DNA from: an uncultured Fusobacterium sp.
GTDB lineage: Bacteria; Fusobacteriota; Fusobacteriia; Fusobacteriales; Fusobacteriaceae
Direction: 5' to 3'
Length of the DNA: 25,353 bases
Assembly: GCF_905200055.1 (NCBI RefSeq)
Contig: NZ_CAJKIS010000035.1
Span: forward strand, 1-25,353
Made by a program: the position numbers and the translations under genes. Below the pieces are notes generated by a model. That model saw only the letters and a list, made by a program, of their open reading frames with translations. It was not told where the DNA came from and ran no database searches. This document shows positions 1-6,551 of the stretch, piece by piece (position 1 is the first letter of the stretch; each line of letters starts with the position of its first letter).

Positions 1-130
1 GATGAGTGTTACTCTCTCTTTATTCTACGACATGGAATTTAGCTGATATTTAAAATCTTAGTTTTGATAACTGAAATTAACTAATAAACATAAATAACAA
101 AGGTACTTTGTCCAAACCTAACGATGTATA
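1..130 (+). repeat. 3' part of composite structured repeat (copy A, cut by window edge)
   Basis: Positions 1-53 match 25273-25325 almost base for base (I see one difference, t/c at position 10). The 14-base arm ATTTAGCTGATATT at 35-48 is the right arm of the large inverted repeat seen whole in the 25.1-25.3 kb copy; the left arm lies outside this window. The tail at 98-125 contains a small hairpin (CAAAG gta CTTTG) followed by the conserved string AAACCTAACGAT, also found at 10789-10816. The element ends about 40 bases before the start codon of the binding-protein gene. A TATAAT at 127-132 just past the tail could serve as its -10 box, but I see no good -35. Confidence 0.75.
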
Positions 131-167
131 ATAAATTTAACTAAATTTAAAGAAAGGAAGTATATAA

Positions 168-1061
168 ATGAATATTAAAAAAAGATTTTTTTTACTACTA
201 ACTTTTTGTTTTATCTCAATAGTTTCATACTCCCTTGAAATAAAAGATGGTATGGTAGTTGACAAATACAATAACTCAGTAGAGCTTAAAGAGTACAATA
301 GAATTGTTTTAGCTGATCCTGCTGGAATAGAAATTCTTTATATGTTAGGAGCAGAGGATAAGATAGCAGCTATTGGAAAAACTTTTATGAGTAAGATACA
401 ACCAGTTGAGAAAACTAATAAACTTCCAAGTGTAGGAAATATAACAAAACCTAGTATTGAAAAAATACTATCTTTTTCTCCAGATTTAGTAATTTTAAAT
501 ACTATGTCTATTTCAACAGGGGATAGTTTAAAGAAATTGAAAATACCATTTATTATAAGTGAAACTGAGAAAATAGATGATATATTTAAAAATTTAGAGA
601 TCTATGGAGAGTTTACAGGAAAAAAAGCAGAAGCAGAGGCTATCTATCAAGATGGGAAAAAGAGAGTTGACACTTTAAAAGCCAAATTAGAAAAAGAGCC
701 ACTTAATCTAAAAGGAGCTATTTTATATGTAACTACTCCTATGTTGGCTTTTAATGATGAGTCACTTCCTGGGGAGATTATGAGATTTTTAGGAGTTAAA
801 AATATAGCTGGAGATTTAAAAGGAAGCAGACCAATTATATCTCAAGATCTTCTTATTAGAGAAAATCCAGATTTTTTAGCAGGAGCTATGAGTATTAAAT
901 CTCCTGATGATCTGAAGAAATCTGCTGTTTTAAAAACTACTGCTGGGAAAAAAGAAAATCTATTTATAGTTGATTCTAGTAAGATTTTAAGAGGATCTCC
1001 AAGATTATTTGAGGAGATGGAGAAGTTCTATAATGAGCTTGTAATTATAAAGAATAAATAA
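168..1061 (+). CDS. ABC-transporter periplasmic substrate-binding protein (metal-chelate/cobalamin type)
   Basis: The 297-aa protein begins with a Sec signal peptide (basic MNIKKR, hydrophobic core, ending near SYS) that has no lipobox cysteine, so it should be a free periplasmic protein, consistent with an outer membrane. The body reads as a type III periplasmic-binding fold (PF01497, FecB/BtuF family): a first lobe with an RIVLADPAGIEILYMLG-type start and SPDLVIL strand, a connecting helix around residues 145-175, and a second lobe. Family members deliver iron-siderophore, haem or B12 to an inner-membrane permease. No permease or ATPase gene is adjacent, so the substrate cannot be told from context. 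Ribosome-binding site AGAAAGGAAG lies just upstream. The gene stands alone, followed by a strong terminator. Confidence 0.85.
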   Translation: MNIKKRFFLLLTFCFISIVSYSLEIKDGMVVDKYNNSVELKEYNRIVLADPAGIEILYMLGAEDKIAAIGKTFMSKIQPVEKTNKLPSVGNITKPSIEKILSFSPDLVILNTMSISTGDSLKKLKIPFIISETEKIDDIFKNLEIYGEFTGKKAEAEAIYQDGKKRVDTLKAKLEKEPLNLKGAILYVTTPMLAFNDESLPGEIMRFLGVKNIAGDLKGSRPIISQDLLIRENPDFLAGAMSIKSPDDLKKSAVLKTTAGKKENLFIVDSSKILRGSPRLFEEMEKFYNELVIIKNK

Positions 1062-1064
1062 ATT

Positions 1065-1106
1065 AAAAAGCTGAAAGGATTAAAAATATAATCTTTTCAG
1101 CTTTTT
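1065..1106 (+). terminator. Intrinsic terminator after the binding-protein gene
   Basis: A 17-bp stem (1065-1081 pairs with 1090-1106, one G-T wobble) with an 8-base loop is followed by a T run. It closes the monocistronic gene at 168-1061; the A-rich left flank may let it work in both directions. Confidence 0.85.
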
Positions 1107-1152
1107 TTATAGTATTTTTTATATATAGAATAAAATTTTAAAAAAATAACAT

Positions 1153-1182
1153 ATTGACAATCATCGAAGTGAAGTGTATAAT
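1153..1182 (+). promoter_or_regulatory. arsR promoter with overlapping ArsR-like operator
   Basis: TTGACA at 1154-1159, a 17-bp spacer and TATAAT at 1177-1182 form a consensus sigma-70-type promoter. The 16 bases from 1153 (ATTGACAATCATCGAA) match 11 of 16 positions of the perfect palindrome at 1923-1938, so a bound ArsR dimer would cover the -35 box. The promoter is seen directly; the operator is inferred by comparison. Confidence 0.75.
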
Positions 1183-1203
1183 TCAAAAAAAAGGAGGGAT
1201 AGT

Positions 1204-1473
1204 ATGGAGAAAAGTGAAAAAAATGCTAAAGTGTTTAAAGCTTTTTGTGACTCCAATAGATTAAGAATAATAGAGTTCTTAAAAAATGGAGAAGAGTGTG
1301 CCTGTAAACTTCTTGAGCAATTAGATATTGAACAATCTACTTTATCACATCATATGAAAATACTTTGTGATTTAGAAATAGTTAAAAGTAGAAAATGTGG
1401 AAAATGGATTCATTATTCACTAAATAAAGAGAAATTAACAGAGATAAAAATAATCATTGATAATATGATTTAA
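1204..1473 (+). CDS. arsR: ArsR/SmtB-family metalloregulatory repressor
   Basis: This 89-aa winged-helix protein has the ArsR layout: an N-terminal helix with FKAFCDSNRLRIIEFL, the recognition helix region TLSHHMKIL (about residues 46-54) and a beta wing RKCGKWIHYSL (63-73). A CxC pair (C32, C34, in EECACKLL) sits where the As(III)-binding cysteines of the ELCVCDL motif lie in E. coli ArsR, so arsenite, antimonite or another thiophilic ion is the likely inducer; C15, C55 and C65 could add ligands. I chose the ATG at 1204 rather than the upstream in-frame ATG at 1174: AAGGAGGG at 1191-1198 is well spaced from it, and 1174 lies inside the promoter. First gene of the resistance operon, probably autoregulated. 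Confidence 0.92.
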   Translation: MEKSEKNAKVFKAFCDSNRLRIIEFLKNGEECACKLLEQLDIEQSTLSHHMKILCDLEIVKSRKCGKWIHYSLNKEKLTEIKIIIDNMI

Positions 1474-1489
1474 TTTTTTTAAATAATAC

Positions 1490-1518
1490 ATTGATAAATG
1501 TAAATATATAGATATAAC
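1490..1518 (+). promoter_or_regulatory. Second ArsR-like site with possible internal promoter
   Basis: The 16 bases at 1490-1505 (ATTGATAAATGTAAAT) match 12 of 16 positions of the perfect palindrome at 1923-1938. TTGATA (1491-1496), a 16-bp spacer and TATAAC (1513-1518) form a plausible promoter whose -35 lies inside the site. This would allow metal-induced transcription starting again at the thioredoxin-like gene. Confidence 0.5.
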
Positions 1519-1530
1519 AAGGAGGAAAAA

Positions 1531-1878
1531 ATGGTAATATTTGATAAACTATTTGGAAGTAAAGAGAGTTGTTGTGGAGAAGAGGCAAAGAATACTAGTT
1601 GCTCTTGTGGAGGAGAATGTAATTCTTCAACAAAAAATATAATGGAAATAAGAATTTTAGGTTCAGGATGTAAAAATTGTAACACTTTAGAAAAACATAC
1701 ATTAGAAGCTCTTAATGAATTAGGGATCAAAAGTGAACTTAATCATATAACAGATTTTGCAGAGATAGCTAAATATGGAATAATGTCTACACCTGGATTA
1801 TGGATTAATGGAAAAATAGTTTCATATGGTAAAGTTTTAAGTAAAGATGAAATAAAAAAAATTATAGAAAAATTATAA
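1531..1878 (+). CDS. Thioredoxin-like protein (TM0996/MTH895 type) with Cys-rich N-terminal tail
   Basis: Of 115 residues, the last ~78 form a small thioredoxin fold (Thioredoxin_3 type) with active site GCKNC (C47, C50) and the cis-Pro loop STPGLWING near residue 85. This family is commonly found beside arsenic permeases and is presumed to pass reducing power to, or move metal between, partners. Ahead of it is a 35-residue tail with CC (14-15) and CSCGGEC (24-30), five extra cysteines that look like a soft-metal site. The ribosome-binding site AAGGAGGAAAAA precedes the ATG. The gene lies 57 nt after arsR and ahead of the permease. Likely jobs are to recycle the ArsC-like reductase or to chaperone As(III)/Sb(III) to the permease; both are inference. 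Confidence 0.82.
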   Translation: MVIFDKLFGSKESCCGEEAKNTSCSCGGECNSSTKNIMEIRILGSGCKNCNTLEKHTLEALNELGIKSELNHITDFAEIAKYGIMSTPGLWINGKIVSYGKVLSKDEIKKIIEKL

Positions 1879-1885
1879 AATATGT

Positions 1886-1908
1886 AAAAGCTCCTATTAG
1901 GAGTTTTT
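1886..1908 (+). terminator. Intra-operon hairpin terminator/attenuator
   Basis: A 10-bp stem (1886-1895 with 1899-1908, one G-T wobble) with a 3-base loop ends in a short T run. It sits between the thioredoxin-like gene and the permease gene and should lower or stop read-through, leaving the downstream genes to depend on the regulatory site at 1923. Confidence 0.65.
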
Positions 1909-1922
1909 ATTAAAAATAATAG

Positions 1923-1938
1923 ATTGATACTTATCAAT
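1923..1938. promoter_or_regulatory. Perfect ArsR-type palindromic operator before the permease gene
   Basis: ATTGATACTTATCAAT is a perfect inverted repeat (7-bp arms, 2-bp centre) of the kind bound by ArsR/SmtB regulators. It lies 16 bp before the permease start codon, directly upstream of its ribosome-binding site. I see no convincing -35/-10 pair around it; TATAAA at 1938-1943 could be the -10. Confidence 0.7.
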
Positions 1939-1954
1939 ATAAAGGAGAAAGATT

Positions 1955-2956
1955 ATGGATTTTATACAAAATCAAATTTTAGGAATGAAATGGCTAAATT
2001 CACTGGTAGGAGATATTTTAATAAAGCTTGGAATGGATGAAACAAGCAAAAGTTTTACAGGAGTTCAATTTTTCTTTTATGATGTTATAAAAATAACAAT
2101 CTTACTGTGTACTTTGATATTTTTTATAAGTTATATTCAAAGTTATTTCCCACCTGAAAAAAGTAAAAAAATATTAGGTAATTTTCATGGAATAAGTGCC
2201 AATATAATAGGGGCATTATTGGGAACAGTAACTCCCTTTTGCTCTTGCTCATCAATTCCATTATTTATAGGTTTCACTAGTGCAGGGTTGCCCTTAGGTG
2301 TAACATTTTCCTTTTTAATATCATCTCCTATGGTAGATTTAGGCTCTCTTTTATTACTAATGGGAATTTTTGGAACAAAAGTTGCTATATTGTATGTTAT
2401 ACTTGGATTGGTAATAGCTGTAATTGGTGGTATGATAATAGAGAAGCTAAATTTAGAAAACGAGTTAGAAGATTTTATACTTAATTCTAAAGGAAAAGGA
2501 AGTATAGATTTAGATCTTCCTCAATTAAGTGTAAAAGATAGAGCTTTATATGCTAAAAATCAGATGTTAGAAACTTTTAAAAAAGTTTTTCCTTATATTT
2601 TAATAGGAGTTGGAATAGGGGCATTTATTCATAACTGGATCCCTGAAAAATGGATAATAAATATATTAGGAAGTAAAAATCCATTTGGTGTTATCCTTGC
2701 TACAGTGCTAGGAGTTCCAATATACGCTGATATATTTGGAACTATTCCAGTGGCAGAAGCACTGTTATTTAAAGGGGCTAATTTAGGAAGTATTCTAGCA
2801 TTTATGATGGCTGTAACAACTTTATCTTTACCATCTTTAATAATGCTTAGAAAAGCAGTAAAACCAAAATTACTAAAAATATTTATTTTCATTTGTATTA
2901 TTGGAATAATTATTGTAGGATATATATTCAACAGTTTTCAACATTTTATAATATAA
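1955..2956 (+). CDS. arsP: ArsP/YraQ-family permease (PF03773-type), probable organoarsenical or arsenite exporter
   Basis: This 333-aa integral membrane protein has about eight hydrophobic segments in two halves, each half carrying a similar glycine-rich helix pair (first half around residues 80-130, second around 235-290). The family hallmark TPFCSCSSIPLFIGF (93-107, with C96 and C98) is clear, and the second half has the matching GVPIYADIFGTIPVAEAL. ArsP proteins of this family export trivalent methylated or aromatic arsenicals, and the cysteine pair is thought to bind the arsenic. The operon (ArsR, thioredoxin-like, ArsC-like) supports an arsenic role; no ArsB or Acr3 pump is present here. 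Start ATG follows AAAGGAGAAAG. The exact substrate is not shown by sequence alone. Confidence 0.85.
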   Translation: MDFIQNQILGMKWLNSLVGDILIKLGMDETSKSFTGVQFFFYDVIKITILLCTLIFFISYIQSYFPPEKSKKILGNFHGISANIIGALLGTVTPFCSCSSIPLFIGFTSAGLPLGVTFSFLISSPMVDLGSLLLLMGIFGTKVAILYVILGLVIAVIGGMIIEKLNLENELEDFILNSKGKGSIDLDLPQLSVKDRALYAKNQMLETFKKVFPYILIGVGIGAFIHNWIPEKWIINILGSKNPFGVILATVLGVPIYADIFGTIPVAEALLFKGANLGSILAFMMAVTTLSLPSLIMLRKAVKPKLLKIFIFICIIGIIIVGYIFNSFQHFII

Positions 2957-2971
2957 CAAAGGAGAAAAAAA

Positions 2972-3361
2972 ATGAAAAAAGTAGCTTTTATATGTGTCCA
3001 TAACTCTTGTAGAAGTCAGATAGCTGAAGCTTTAGGAAAATATTATGGAAAGGGAGTTTTTGAAAGTTATAGTGCAGGAACAGAAACTAAACCACAAATA
3101 AATCAAGATGCAGTGAGAATTATGAAAAAAATATATGGAATTGATATGGAAGAAACTCAAAAATCGAAACTTTTATCAGAAATTCCAGATGTAGATATAG
3201 TAATAACTATGGGATGTAATGTAAATTGTCCATTTCTTCCTTGTGAACATAGGGAAGATTGGGGATTAGATGATCCTAGTGGAAAATCTGATGAGGAATT
3301 TATAAAAGTTATAGAGATTATAGATTCAAAGATAAAAGAGTTAGTTGAAAAATTAAAATAG
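2972..3361 (+). CDS. arsC: Arsenate reductase, low-molecular-weight tyrosine phosphatase type (thioredoxin-linked)
   Basis: This 129-aa protein has the LMW-PTP phosphate loop CVHNSCR (C8-X5-R14) at its N-terminus and the general-acid segment GLDDPSG (D100/D101). A redox cysteine pair in MGCNVNCP (C82, C86) corresponds to the Cys82/Cys89 shuttle of S. aureus ArsC, although the spacing is shorter. These three cysteines are what set arsenate reductases apart from true phosphatases. The enzyme would reduce As(V) to As(III), draw electrons from thioredoxin (the operon's own thioredoxin-like protein is a natural candidate) and hand the product to the exporter. It starts 15 nt after the permease stop with its own AAAGGAG site and ends the operon. 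Confidence 0.9.
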   Translation: MKKVAFICVHNSCRSQIAEALGKYYGKGVFESYSAGTETKPQINQDAVRIMKKIYGIDMEETQKSKLLSEIPDVDIVITMGCNVNCPFLPCEHREDWGLDDPSGKSDEEFIKVIEIIDSKIKELVEKLK

Positions 3362-3375
3362 GAAGTTTAAATAAA

Positions 3376-3407
3376 AAAACAAGTATAAACTTAATTATAC
3401 TTGTTTT
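3376..3407. terminator. Bidirectional terminator between arsC and the ROK regulator
   Basis: A perfect 13-bp stem (3376-3388 with 3395-3407), 6-base loop, with A-rich and T-rich flanks. It serves the + strand operon and the convergent - strand gene ending at 3417. Confidence 0.88.
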
Positions 3408-3416
3408 AATTTTAAC

Positions 3417-4577
3417 CTATTTTTCTACTCTATAAAGATCACTAAGAGGTAAAAAAGCTGCTCCTAATAGAGAAGCTGTATCTGCTAAAGTTGAAAATTC
3501 TAATATATCAGAATTATCGTAGAAACTATTATTTTTAAATAGTATCTCTTTTAAAGGTTCCTCAAAATACTCTTTATAATTACAAATTTTACCACCAATA
3601 ACTATTTTTTCAGGATTTAAAAGTAGCAAAGCAGGTAAAATTCCTGTTGCTAGATTTTTAACATATTCTTTAATAATATCTTTTCCTTCTGGTGTATCAA
3701 TATAATCACTTTGGAAAATCTCATCATACTCTTCAAAGTTATATTTAAACTTCTCTTTAAATTCTCTTACTAATGCAAGGTTTGAGCAGTATTGATCTAA
3801 GCAACCTCTAAAACCACAAGTACACTCTCTACCATTTGGAATTACTGTGATATGCCCAATTTCACCAGCTTTATTTCCATTGCCACCTCTATATAATACC
3901 TTATCTATAATAATTCCAGAACCAATTTCTGTATCTATAGATAGGAAGATCATATTTTTTACATCTGATAGTTCGTGGCTATTCATTAGATATTCTCCAA
4001 TAGCTCCAGCATTTGCTTCATTTTCTAAATAGATAGGAAGATCAAACTCCTCCTCAATCTCTCTTAAGCTTTCAGGAGATAAAGTAAAGTTACCTCCTAT
4101 TTTAATCTTATCGTTTGCAGAGTCAACTATGCCAGGAAGAACAATTCCTATACCTTTTAATGATGATTTTTTGTCAAACTCCCATAAGAACTTTTTCAAC
4201 TCGTTGATTATAAGAAAAACAAAGTTTTCTTCATTTACAAATTCCTCATGAACTGTCACTCTTTTTAAAATAGTTCCATCTAAATTAGTAAGCACCATAG
4301 CTAGATAATCCTTTTCAATTTTGATACCTATTGAGAAATAAGCATCAGGATTAAATCTATACCTTGTTGCTTTTCTTCCTAATTTTCCTTGTTCTGTTCC
4401 TATTTCTAAAATTAATTTATCTTTTAAAAATTTATCAACTATTTTAGTAACAGTAGGAATACTTATATTTAAGTATTGAGAAATTTCAAGTTTATTAAAC
4501 TCTCTTATATCAACAAGAAATCTAAAAGTTCTATTTTCATTTCTTATTTTCTCTCTTTTTTGATAAATAACTTCCAT
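3417..4577 (-). CDS. ROK-family transcriptional repressor (XylR/NagC type)
   Basis: This 386-aa protein has an N-terminal winged helix-turn-helix (LEISQYLNISIPTVTKIVD, about 30-48) followed by a ROK sugar-kinase-like domain. The ROK zinc site is intact: GEIGH (H242) and CTCGFRGC (C252, C254, C259). In the sugar-binding loop LENEANAGAIGE (184-195) the catalytic aspartate of ROK kinases (ENDANA) is glutamate (E187), so it should bind a sugar without phosphorylating it, as expected for a repressor. No sugar genes lie next to it, so ligand and targets are unknown. AAAAGGAG precedes the ATG. An 18-bp palindrome at its promoter suggests autorepression. Confidence 0.9.
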   Translation of the reverse strand: MEVIYQKREKIRNENRTFRFLVDIREFNKLEISQYLNISIPTVTKIVDKFLKDKLILEIGTEQGKLGRKATRYRFNPDAYFSIGIKIEKDYLAMVLTNLDGTILKRVTVHEEFVNEENFVFLIINELKKFLWEFDKKSSLKGIGIVLPGIVDSANDKIKIGGNFTLSPESLREIEEEFDLPIYLENEANAGAIGEYLMNSHELSDVKNMIFLSIDTEIGSGIIIDKVLYRGGNGNKAGEIGHITVIPNGRECTCGFRGCLDQYCSNLALVREFKEKFKYNFEEYDEIFQSDYIDTPEGKDIIKEYVKNLATGILPALLLLNPEKIVIGGKICNYKEYFEEPLKEILFKNNSFYDNSDILEFSTLADTASLLGAAFLPLSDLYRVEK

Positions 4578-4597
4578 TTTCTACTCCTTTTATATGT

Positions 4598-4615
4598 TTC
4601 TACAATATTGTAGAA
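4598..4615. promoter_or_regulatory. Perfect 18-bp palindrome, probable ROK operator
   Basis: TTCTACAATATTGTAGAA is a perfect 9+9 inverted repeat. It lies 20 bp upstream of the ROK start codon and just downstream of the predicted transcription start, where a bound dimer would block RNA polymerase. I saw no second copy in the window. Confidence 0.75.
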
Positions 4616-4628
4616 TAATCCTACCTAT

Positions 4629-4658
4629 ATTTTAACAATATACCCTATATTTAGTCAA
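4629..4658 (-). promoter_or_regulatory. Promoter of the ROK regulator gene
   Basis: Read on the - strand, TTGACT (4658-4653) and TAAAAT (4634-4629) are 18 bp apart, or TTAAAA with 17 bp. Transcription would start near 4622, immediately before the palindrome. Confidence 0.55.
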
Positions 4659-4694
4659 TAATTTAATTAAATTTCTGATAAAATTTTGTAATTT

Positions 4695-5816
4695 TTAAAA
4701 TAATTTGTAATTTTTATCAACTGGAAGAGTTAAATAAATATTTTTTAACTCTTCAAATTCACTTTTTCCATCTATTAAAGCATTGTGGATAGAAAGATAT
4801 CTTGCACTTAATGATATTACATTAAAAATCTTTTCATCTGATGGATGATTTTTATCTAAATGAGTGTAGATAGCTTCTTTGATATAATTATAGACTCTCA
4901 TTTGGGTAGTATGTATAAGTTCACTGTCATTATTATCTTTCATAATTAGTATAAGATCATTATATTTTACATTATTTATTATAACTTCACAGTATATTTC
5001 TGGAATCAAAAAGAAAAGTTCAGTAGATAAATCCTTAGTTTTACCTATGTTTTCCATATCTGAATAAATAGCATCATACTCTTTTCCAGATTCAAAAAGC
5101 TCTATAAATTTTAGAGCATTTTCAATAGCTTCCTTCCTAGTATATGGACATATTTCATATGTACTGTCATCTTGTATAAAAAATATACATTGTTTTTCAG
5201 CATAGTAATCTCCCATATTTACCCAAGTTTTTGCATAATCTTCTACAAGCTTTGTAAGCTCTGGAATAATAACTCCATTTATTCTCACCTCACAAATATA
5301 TTTATTTACACTAAATGAAGCAAAAATTTTAATCATATATACTTTTTTTGTTCCTAAATATTGGGAAATTTTATCCTTTACTATATCATATAGAGAGCTT
5401 TCATGTGTATGCATACTCTCTTTTTTTCCAATACAGATTATGTCACTTTCATATTTTTTAAATAATCTTAATTTTTTTTGAAGTAAAACCTCTAGCTTTT
5501 CACTTTCAATATTGTTAAGTCCAGCTAAAAGTGGAATTAATATAGATTCATAAAAATTATTAGCTATATTTTCAAAAGCTTTATTAATAGTTTCCCCTGC
5601 TCCTGCAACAGATTCTATTATCTCCTCTTCAAATTCTGGATGCTCAATAGAGAAGATTGCTTGTGTCATATTACTTTGTACATTATTTAAAAAAACTGAA
5701 ATTTTAAGATTTAAAGAGTATACATTTAAAGTAGTGTGTCCATCATAACTTCCCATATCCATTAAATATATTAAGTTACTTAGTATTATCTCTTCTTTTT
5801 CATGATGATGTGCCAT
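4695..5816 (-). CDS. Uncharacterised 373-aa protein, possibly DUF6348-like
   Basis: I do not firmly recognise this protein. It has no signal peptide or membrane segment and looks cytosolic, mixed alpha/beta. The N-terminus carries three consecutive histidines (MAHHHEKEE). The segment SVAGAGETINKAFENIANNF (about 69-88) resembles the 'ES-aG-G-----A----f' signature I associate with DUF6348-type proteins, and the piece EVRINGVIIPELTKLVEDYA may start a second, related half (EVIINNVKYNDLI further on looks like another). The ribosome-binding site AAAAAGGAG is strong. It lies between two divergent or convergent single genes, so context gives no clue. No hairpin terminator is visible after its stop codon. 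Confidence 0.6.
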   Translation of the reverse strand: MAHHHEKEEIILSNLIYLMDMGSYDGHTTLNVYSLNLKISVFLNNVQSNMTQAIFSIEHPEFEEEIIESVAGAGETINKAFENIANNFYESILIPLLAGLNNIESEKLEVLLQKKLRLFKKYESDIICIGKKESMHTHESSLYDIVKDKISQYLGTKKVYMIKIFASFSVNKYICEVRINGVIIPELTKLVEDYAKTWVNMGDYYAEKQCIFFIQDDSTYEICPYTRKEAIENALKFIELFESGKEYDAIYSDMENIGKTKDLSTELFFLIPEIYCEVIINNVKYNDLILIMKDNNDSELIHTTQMRVYNYIKEAIYTHLDKNHPSDEKIFNVISLSARYLSIHNALIDGKSEFEELKNIYLTLPVDKNYKLF

Positions 5817-5851
5817 ATTTTACTCCTTTTTGTTAATATACTTATAAATCT

Positions 5852-5879
5852 ATTATACCTCAATTTATATTAATTTCAA
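5852..5879 (-). promoter_or_regulatory. Promoter of the 373-aa protein gene
   Basis: On the - strand, TTGAAA (5879-5874), 16-bp spacer, TATAAT (5857-5852), about 35 bp before the start codon. Confidence 0.55.
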
Positions 5880-5948
5880 ATTTACCTAGAATTAACAAAA
5901 TTATTATAGAATATTGTTTTAATAATGTAAATAAGATGTAAAATACCT

Positions 5949-5977
5949 TTGCTTTTTGTAAAAAAATATGATATTTT
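5949..5977 (+). promoter_or_regulatory. Possible promoter of the small membrane protein gene
   Basis: TTGCTT (5949-5954), 17-bp spacer, TATTTT (5972-5977), then GGGAGGG as ribosome-binding site and ATG at 6001. The boxes deviate from consensus. Confidence 0.4.
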
Positions 5978-6000
5978 ATGTAAAATGGGAGGGTAAAATT

Positions 6001-6171
6001 ATGAATTATGTTATTGGAATTGTATGTATAAATATTATTATAGGTTTAGTAGAAAAATTCTTTTATCCATCTACTTTCTTGGTAATTCTTCAAACTATTT
6101 TAGCAGTTATAGGGATTGCAATTTTTTATGATGAGAAAAGAAGAGAGAGAAAAAATAGAAAAGATAAATAG
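6001..6171 (+). CDS. Small membrane protein, 56 aa
   Basis: The protein is mostly two hydrophobic segments (about residues 2-16 and 25-43) around a short EKFFYPS turn, followed by a very basic cytoplasmic tail (DEKRRERKNRKDK). This fits a two-helix hairpin with positive-inside topology. I chose the ATG at 6001 over the one at 5968 because GGGAGGG lies 8-14 bases before it and because 5968 lies inside the likely promoter. I recognise no family. It overlaps the next, weaker open frame. Confidence 0.55.
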   Translation: MNYVIGIVCINIIIGLVEKFFYPSTFLVILQTILAVIGIAIFYDEKRRERKNRKDK

Positions 6172-6358
6172 TATTTTAATTAAAATATTGAGCTATTGGA
6201 ATTTTTTTGATTCAATGGCTCTTTTTTATTCTATGATATTATATCGATTTAAAAACAGAGATAGAGCAACTAAAATATTGACATCTAATAGAATAATTGA
6301 TATAAATGATGTAGTGGCAGAATCATTAAAAGAAATAATGAAGAAAATTATAATTTAA
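6131..6358 (+). CDS. Doubtful small ORF, about 75 aa
   Basis: This frame overlaps the end of the preceding small gene by about 40 nt. The predicted protein has a basic N-terminus, one aromatic hydrophobic stretch (YWNFFDSMALFYSMILYRF) and a charged C-terminus. No good ribosome-binding site precedes either ATG (6116, or the pair at 6128/6131); expression would need coupling to the upstream gene. It may be a real short membrane-associated protein, a remnant, or noise. Confidence 0.3.
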   Translation: MRKEEREKIEKINSILIKILSYWNFFDSMALFYSMILYRFKNRDRATKILTSNRIIDINDVVAESLKEIMKKIII

Positions 6359-6551
6359 CAAAAAATATTTTTTATATTATAAATTTAGTAAAAGATATAA
6401 GTTAAGACTATATTTTAAGATTCATATGCTACTTATCTATTTTCTAAAGAAGTTAATAATATATTACTGATTTCTAGGAAATACTAACTATAGCATAGTA
6501 TTTATTTCTTTTGTGTTCAGAAAATTAAATGTATTTTGAGGGGTGGCTTCT

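Noticed and set aside
108..132. TTGTCC...TATAAT as a promoter carried by the repeat tail into the binding-protein gene
   Set aside because: The spacer is only 13 bp, too short for a sigma-70-type promoter; only the -10 box remains as a weak possibility.
6359..6551. Possible terminator or promoter between the small genes and the reductase gene
   Set aside because: Only short A/T strings; the best -35/-10 pair has a 15-bp spacer, and no stable GC-containing hairpin is present.
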